From the NCBI RefSeq assembly GCF_000718135.1, contig NZ_JOEM01000001.1:62001-126000 (forward strand): DNA of 64,000 nucleotides. Reading direction: 5' to 3'. Shown piece by piece: positions 60,125 to 64,000 of the stretch (positions within the stretch are counted from its first letter, which is position 1; the number at the start of each line of letters is the position of its first letter). Made by a program: the position numbers and the translations under genes. Source of the stretch: Streptomyces cyaneofuscatus. GTDB lineage: Bacteria > Actinomycetota > Actinomycetes > Streptomycetales > Streptomycetaceae. Below the pieces are notes generated by a model. It worked only from the letters and a program-made list of their open reading frames with translations, was not told the DNA's origin and searched no databases.

Positions 60125-62359
60125 TTACGCGCTTGCGGACATGACGAAGGCCCGGATCTCTGATCGAGATCCGGGCCTTCGTTCTTCAGTAGCGGGGACA
60201 GGATTTGAACCTGCGACCTCTGGGTTATGAGCCCAGCGAGCTACCGAGCTGCTCCACCCCGCGTCGTCGGCCACCTCGGCCGGGCCCAGCTCCACGGCCC
60301 GCGCGCACCAGCGCTGGCCCTCGGTGAGCTCGCCCCGGCGCGCGGCGAGCAGGGCGAGGCGCAGCGCGGCCCGCCCGTGACCGGCGTTGGCGGCGCGGCT
60401 CCACCAGAGGGCGGCCTCGCGCTCGCTGCCTTCACGGGCCAGGAGCAGCCCCAGGTTGAAGGCGCCGTTGCGGCTGCCCGCCTCGGCGGCCTCCCGGTAC
60501 CAGTGGGCGGCGCTCTCCACGTCCCCGCGCGCGGCGGCGAGCATGCCGACCCGGACCTGGGCGCGGCGGTGGCCCTGCTGGGCGGCCCGCTCGTACCACT
60601 CCTCGCACTCCGTCTTCTCCGGCATCGGCTCGCCCAGCGCGGGCGGACCCGGCGGCGGCTGGCGGGCGTCGAGCACCCCGGCCAGCCGGAACGCCGCCTC
60701 TGCGCTGCCGCCGCCCGCCGCGCAGCGCAGATGGCGCTCGGCCTCCCGGTCCTCGCCGTCGCGCAGCAGGGCCATGGCGACCTGGAGCGCGGCGTCGGTG
60801 TGCCCGGCCGCCGCCGCACGCTGGTACCAGCCCAGCGCCGTACGGTCCTCGTCGCGCCCGGCGTGCAGGATGCCGAGGTTGAAGGCGGCGTCCACACTGC
60901 CCGCCTCGGCCGCCTTGGAGAACCAGGGCTCGGCGCCGGTGTGGTCCCCGGCCTGGAGGAGCAGCACGGCGAGCGCGTTGGCGGCCTCGCGGTGCCCTGC
61001 GTAGGCGGCGCGGCGGTACCACTGCTCGGCCTGCGGCGTACGGTCCTGGGCGGCGCAGAGCAGCCCGAGGTTGTACGCGCCGTTGACGTCACCGGCGTCC
61101 ATGGCGGCCCGGTACCAGCGCTCGGCGGTCTGCTGCTCGCCGCGCGCCGCGTGCAGGGCGCCCAGCGCGTTGGCCGCGTTGCCGTCGCCGTCCTGGGCGG
61201 CGCGCAGCCACCACACGGCGGCGCTCTCCTCGTCGCCCGCGTCGCGCAGCAGGAAGCCCAGCGCGCAGGCGGCGCGGGCCTCGCCGTCCTTGGCGGCGGT
61301 GAGGTACCAGCGGCCCGCCTCCTTGAGCTCGCCGCGCTGTTCCAGGATCGCGCCGAGGTGCAGGGCCGCGCGCCGGTGCCCCCGGGCGGCGGCCCGGCGG
61401 TACCACTGCTCGGCCTCGCCGACCCGGCCCGCTGCGGGACCGGCCACGGGGCTGTCGCCGGCGGCTCCGCCCTTGTTCTCCCCGGTGCCCTGCTCGCTCT
61501 TCTTCAGGGCGTCGGGGACGGCCGGGTCGGCAGACAGGCCCAGACCGCTCCGGCCGGCGCCCCGGCCCAGGCCGAAGGCGTCGTGCGGGTCCTCGACGGC
61601 GTTCCGCTCCAGGGTGCGGGCCAGCCGGTAGGCGGCCTCCCGGTGGCCCTGCTCGGCGGCGGCGCGCAGCCAGCGCTCGGCGCCGATGTCGCCGCGGTGC
61701 TCCAGAAGGTCGGCCAGCGCGTAGGCGCCCAGCGCGTGGCCCTGCTCGGCGGACTGGCGCAGCCAGTACTCCGCGCCCGGCTCGTCCCCGCGCTCGCGGA
61801 AGTGGCGGCCCAGGGCGTGCGCGGCCGCGGCGGAACCGGCCACCGCGGCGATGCGCCACCAGCCGGCGGCCTCGTCCGGGTAGCCGCGCTGGTGCAGCAG
61901 GACGCCCAGGTTGTTGGCGGCGGCCCGGTCGCCGTCGGCGGTGGCGGCGCGCAGGTAGGTCTCGGCGCCGTCCAGCTCGCCCCGGCGCAGCAGCAGCGCG
62001 CCCAGCACGCTCATGGAAGCGGTGTCCCCGGCCTCGGCGGCCCGGCGGTGGCGCGCCTCCGCCTCCGCACTGTCCGCCGCGTCGACGGCGTCCGTGGTGC
62101 CCGCGTCGGCGTCCGGGGTGACGGCGCCCGGCGTGGTCACGCGCGTGGCGCCCGCGGCGCCGGTGGCGTGCACTGCGTCCGCGTCCACATGTCCCACCTC
62201 ACCGGCGGTGGTGGCGTCCCGTGGTCCGGGTGTGCTCGCGCTCGCTCCGGCCGCCCCGGCGATGACGGCAGCGAAGGCCGCATCTGCCACCTTGTCCGCC
62301 TTCTGGCCGCGCCGCTGCACAAACCGCCCTGTCTCCAACAGAGTTGCCCTGTCCCCCAT
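60125..62359 (-). CDS. Sel1/TPR-repeat protein whose frame runs through a tRNA gene
   Basis: The protein is made of some fifteen Sel1-like repeats (AAxxGxxxAAxxLGxLLxxRG, with WYRRAAARGHRRAALHLGAI as one example) behind an Ala-rich N-terminus. Such repeats form solenoids that bind proteins. The last 46 codons of the frame read through the tRNA-fMet at 60190-60263 and its terminator (tail [20 protein letters not shown]), so the natural protein probably ends near the tRNA 5' end or carries this odd tail. ATG 62359 is favoured; ATG 62368 is possible. The minus-strand UPF0182 gene is upstream. Confidence 0.75.
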   Translation of the reverse strand: MGDRATLLETGRFVQRRGQKADKVADAAFAAVIAGAAGASASTPGPRDATTAGEVGHVDADAVHATGAAGATRVTTPGAVTPDADAGTTDAVDAADSAEAEARHRRAAEAGDTASMSVLGALLLRRGELDGAETYLRAATADGDRAAANNLGVLLHQRGYPDEAAGWWRIAAVAGSAAAAHALGRHFRERGDEPGAEYWLRQSAEQGHALGAYALADLLEHRGDIGAERWLRAAAEQGHREAAYRLARTLERNAVEDPHDAFGLGRGAGRSGLGLSADPAVPDALKKSEQGTGENKGGAAGDSPVAGPAAGRVGEAEQWYRRAAARGHRRAALHLGAILEQRGELKEAGRWYLTAAKDGEARAACALGFLLRDAGDEESAAVWWLRAAQDGDGNAANALGALHAARGEQQTAERWYRAAMDAGDVNGAYNLGLLCAAQDRTPQAEQWYRRAAYAGHREAANALAVLLLQAGDHTGAEPWFSKAAEAGSVDAAFNLGILHAGRDEDRTALGWYQRAAAAGHTDAALQVAMALLRDGEDREAERHLRCAAGGGSAEAAFRLAGVLDARQPPPGPPALGEPMPEKTECEEWYERAAQQGHRRAQVRVGMLAAARGDVESAAHWYREAAEAGSRNGAFNLGLLLAREGSEREAALWWSRAANAGHGRAALRLALLAARRGELTEGQRWCARAVELGPAEVADDAGWSSSVARWAHNPEVAGSNPVPATEERRPGSRSEIRAFVMSASA
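60146..60180. terminator. Terminator of the first tRNA-fMet gene
   Basis: GAAGGCCCGGATCTC (60146-60160) pairs perfectly over 15 bp with 60166-60180 around a five-base loop. On the minus strand it lies nine bases after the tRNA. A near-identical structure follows the second copy. Confidence 0.8.
60190..60263 (-). tRNA. tRNA-fMet (CAU), copy 1
   Basis: The 74-base cloverleaf is clear: acceptor CGCGGGG/CCCCGCT with unpaired C1 against T72, anticodon loop CTCATAA with CAT, and anticodon stem ending in GGG/CCC, all marks of an actinobacterial initiator tRNA. The CCA end is not encoded. It is identical to copy 2. Confidence 0.96.
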
Positions 62360-62424
62360 AAATACCATCGTCGCACCACCTGTAACCCGCGTACACCTGG
62401 TATATCGCGGTCAGTGAGGTCACT

Positions 62425-64000
62425 TCAGCGTTTTGTCGACATGCCCACAGAGAGACAAGTCAAACACGCCGGAACCCAACTGGTGCCCAGCGAACCGCAC
62501 TTCACGCCCACGGAACAAGAAAGACACGACGACATGACGAAGGCCCGGATCCCATAGGATCCGGGCCTTCGTTCTTCAGTAGCGGGGACAGGATTTGAAC
62601 CTGCGACCTCTGGGTTATGAGCCCAGCGAGCTACCGAGCTGCTCCACCCCGCGTCGCCGTCGTCCTTCTCCGGAGTGCCGGCCTTGTCGCCCTCGGCACC
62701 GCCCGTGGGCTGTGCCTGGGCCGCCCGCTCCAGAGCCTCCTGGAGCGCGTCCTGGGCCTTGCCGTAGGCGGGCCAGTCCTGCTCCTTCAGCGCCGCCTCA
62801 CCGTCCTCGTACGCCTTCTGGGCGTCCGCGATGGCCTTCTTGAGCGCGTCACTGCCGGTGGCCGGCGGCTTGGTGGTGTCACCCGGCGGCTCACTGGGGT
62901 CGGGCGGTGTGGTGTCGGCGTCGCCGTCGACCCCGAAGACCGCGTTGAGGGCGTCTCCCAGGTTGTTCTCGAAGACGATCTTCGAACCGTACGAGGCGGC
63001 CACCTTGCGCAGCAGCGGGTAGTTCTGCGTGCCACCGCGCGTGTAGACCGGCTCGATGTAGAGGAAGCCACCTTCGAGCGGCACCGTCAGCAGGTTGCCG
63101 TACTCGATGTCGGAGTCCGTGCCCTTGAGGTTCCTCACGAACTCGGCGACGTCGTCGTTGCCGTTGAGCTCACTCTGTACCTGGCCCGGGCCCTTCACCG
63201 TGGAGGTGACCCGGAGCAGTCTCATCGTGCCGTAGTCCTTGCTGGCCGCGTCCGCGTTCACCGCCATGAAGGCGCCGAGGTTCGGGCGCCCCCTCGGGGT
63301 GAACGTGGTGGTCAGCGAGAACGCCTGCTGGTCCTGGCCCGGCATCTTCATGGACAGGTAGTACGGCGGAACGGAACCCGGCTCCTTGTTGGTCGGGTCG
63401 TCCGGCACCTGCCACGCGTCGGAGCCGCTGTAGAACTGCGCGGGGTCCTCGACGTGGTAGCGGGTGAGCAGCTCGCGCTGGACCTTGAAGAGGTCCTGCG
63501 GGTACCGCAGGTGGTCCATGAGCGTCTGCGGGATCTTCGAACGGTCCTCCACCGTGCCCGGGAACGCCTTGCGCCAGGTCTTGAGGACCGGGTCCTTGGT
63601 GTCCCACTCGTAGAGCTTGACCTTGCCGTCGTACGCGTCGACGGTGGCCTTCACGGAGTTGCGGATGTAGTTGACCTGGTTCTGCTGGGCGACGACCGCG
63701 CGCTGGTTGGTGGTCAGCGAGTCGGCCGTGGTGTCGCCGAGCGTCGTCCGGGACGCGTACGGGTAGCCGTTCGTCGTGGTGTAGGCGTCGACGATCCACT
63801 GGATCCGGCCGTCGACGACCGCCGGGTAGGCGTCGCCGTCGATGGTCAGCCACGGGGCGACCGCCTCGACGCGCTCCTTGGGCGTGCGGTTGTACAGGAT
63901 GCGCGAGCCGTCACCGATGGCTCCCGAGTACATGATCTGCGGCTCGCTGAACGAGACCGCGTACGCGGCGCGGTTGAAGGTGTTGGAGAGGCTGACCCCG
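62425..64000 (-). CDS. UPF0182-family membrane protein, C-terminal part (runs off the right edge)
   Basis: About 525 codons of the C-terminal half are visible, with no N-terminal start. [20 protein letters not shown] and [38 protein letters not shown] and [20 protein letters not shown] are conserved UPF0182 sequences of the large extracytoplasmic domain; the usual seven N-terminal membrane segments would lie outside. An acidic tail PEKDDGDAG precedes the tRNA at 62580-62653, through which the frame continues for about 77 codons. Function unknown. Confidence 0.85.
   Translation of the reverse strand, partial: GVSLSNTFNRAAYAVSFSEPQIMYSGAIGDGSRILYNRTPKERVEAVAPWLTIDGDAYPAVVDGRIQWIVDAYTTTNGYPYASRTTLGDTTADSLTTNQRAVVAQQNQVNYIRNSVKATVDAYDGKVKLYEWDTKDPVLKTWRKAFPGTVEDRSKIPQTLMDHLRYPQDLFKVQRELLTRYHVEDPAQFYSGSDAWQVPDDPTNKEPGSVPPYYLSMKMPGQDQQAFSLTTTFTPRGRPNLGAFMAVNADAASKDYGTMRLLRVTSTVKGPGQVQSELNGNDDVAEFVRNLKGTDSDIEYGNLLTVPLEGGFLYIEPVYTRGGTQNYPLLRKVAASYGSKIVFENNLGDALNAVFGVDGDADTTPPDPSEPPGDTTKPPATGSDALKKAIADAQKAYEDGEAALKEQDWPAYGKAQDALQEALERAAQAQPTGGAEGDKAGTPEKDDGDAGWSSSVARWAHNPEVAGSNPVPATEERRPGSYGIRAFVMSSCLSCSVGVKCGSLGTSWVPACLTCLSVGMSTKR
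62539..62570. terminator. Terminator of the second tRNA-fMet gene
   Basis: GAAGGCCCGGATCC (62539-62552) pairs with GGATCCGGGCCTTC (62557-62570), a perfect 14-bp stem with a four-base loop. It differs from the first copy only in the loop-proximal part. Confidence 0.8.
62580..62653 (-). tRNA. tRNA-fMet (CAU), copy 2
   Basis: Sequence identical to copy 1 at 60190-60263. The surrounding terminator and 5 bases beyond the tRNA 5' end are also repeated, so about 125 bp were duplicated. Here it lies at the 3' end of the UPF0182 frame. Confidence 0.96.

Noticed and set aside
60125..60263. The last 46 codons of the Sel1 frame as a real conserved domain
   Set aside because: They are the translated tRNA-fMet sequence and its terminator, also seen at the end of the UPF0182 frame, so no domain claim is made.

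Overview
The window is chromosomal DNA of a Streptomyces, probably from the S. griseus side of the genus. The evidence is the very high G+C content, frequent GTG starts with GGAGG-type ribosome binding sites, rare TTA codons confined to regulatory or accessory genes, and a run of actinobacterial landmark genes (wblE, dasABC-dasR, sigH, nrdAB behind a B12 riboswitch, sigR-rsrA, aroA-rsgA, katA-catR). Most of it is conserved core chromosome. The accessory parts are the eshA-type encapsulin locus at the left edge, an envelope-glycan operon at 20.5-32.2 kb, and a small-gene island with an insertion sequence at 40.2-46.2 kb.

Left part (0-20.4 kb). A family 2B encapsulin shell gene is followed by the start of a polyprenyl diphosphate synthase gene. 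Next come the nitric-oxide module nsrR-hmp with an NsrR box before each gene, a PLP-dependent deaminase, a CPA1 Na+/H+ antiporter, the stress sigma module (anti-sigma plus SigH), a lipid kinase, and wblE facing a PdtaS-like histidine kinase. The aminosugar regulon follows: a SIS-domain protein, nagB, a GH3 N-acetylglucosaminidase, the chitobiose ABC transporter dasABC and its regulator dasR, with DasR (dre) sites in the control regions.

Middle (20.4-36.3 kb). Twelve tightly packed minus-strand genes form one apparent operon. They encode two small proteins, two paralogous GT2 glycosyltransferases, a flippase-like membrane protein, a class III aminotransferase, a sugar epimerase, a DPPR-type UbiA prenyltransferase, two VanJ-like membrane phosphatases, a GT4 glycosyltransferase and an aldo/keto reductase. 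The set looks like synthesis and recycling of a polyprenyl-linked cell-surface glycan, but the product is unknown to me. A divergent TrmB/LuxR-type regulator has an in-frame TTA codon and a dre-like site upstream. cstA-ybdD follows.

Right part (36.3-64 kb). nrdAB is preceded by tandem NrdR-like boxes, a cobalamin riboswitch and a three-segment switch. An island follows: an XRE-TPR regulator, a divergent 40-residue peptide, six small unknown genes, and an IS5-family element with passenger genes that landed on a stop codon. Beyond it lie a GlxA/AraC regulator, peptide deformylase, a TPR protein, rsrA-sigR, an SRAP protein, an M50-like protein, aroA-rsgA, an SMR transporter facing a TetR regulator, hisN, a CBS protein, katA-catR, a Sel1-repeat protein and the end of a UPF0182 membrane protein. 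Two initiator tRNA genes sit inside the 3' ends of the last two reading frames.

All assignments come from reading the sequence and from memory of protein families. No database search was possible.
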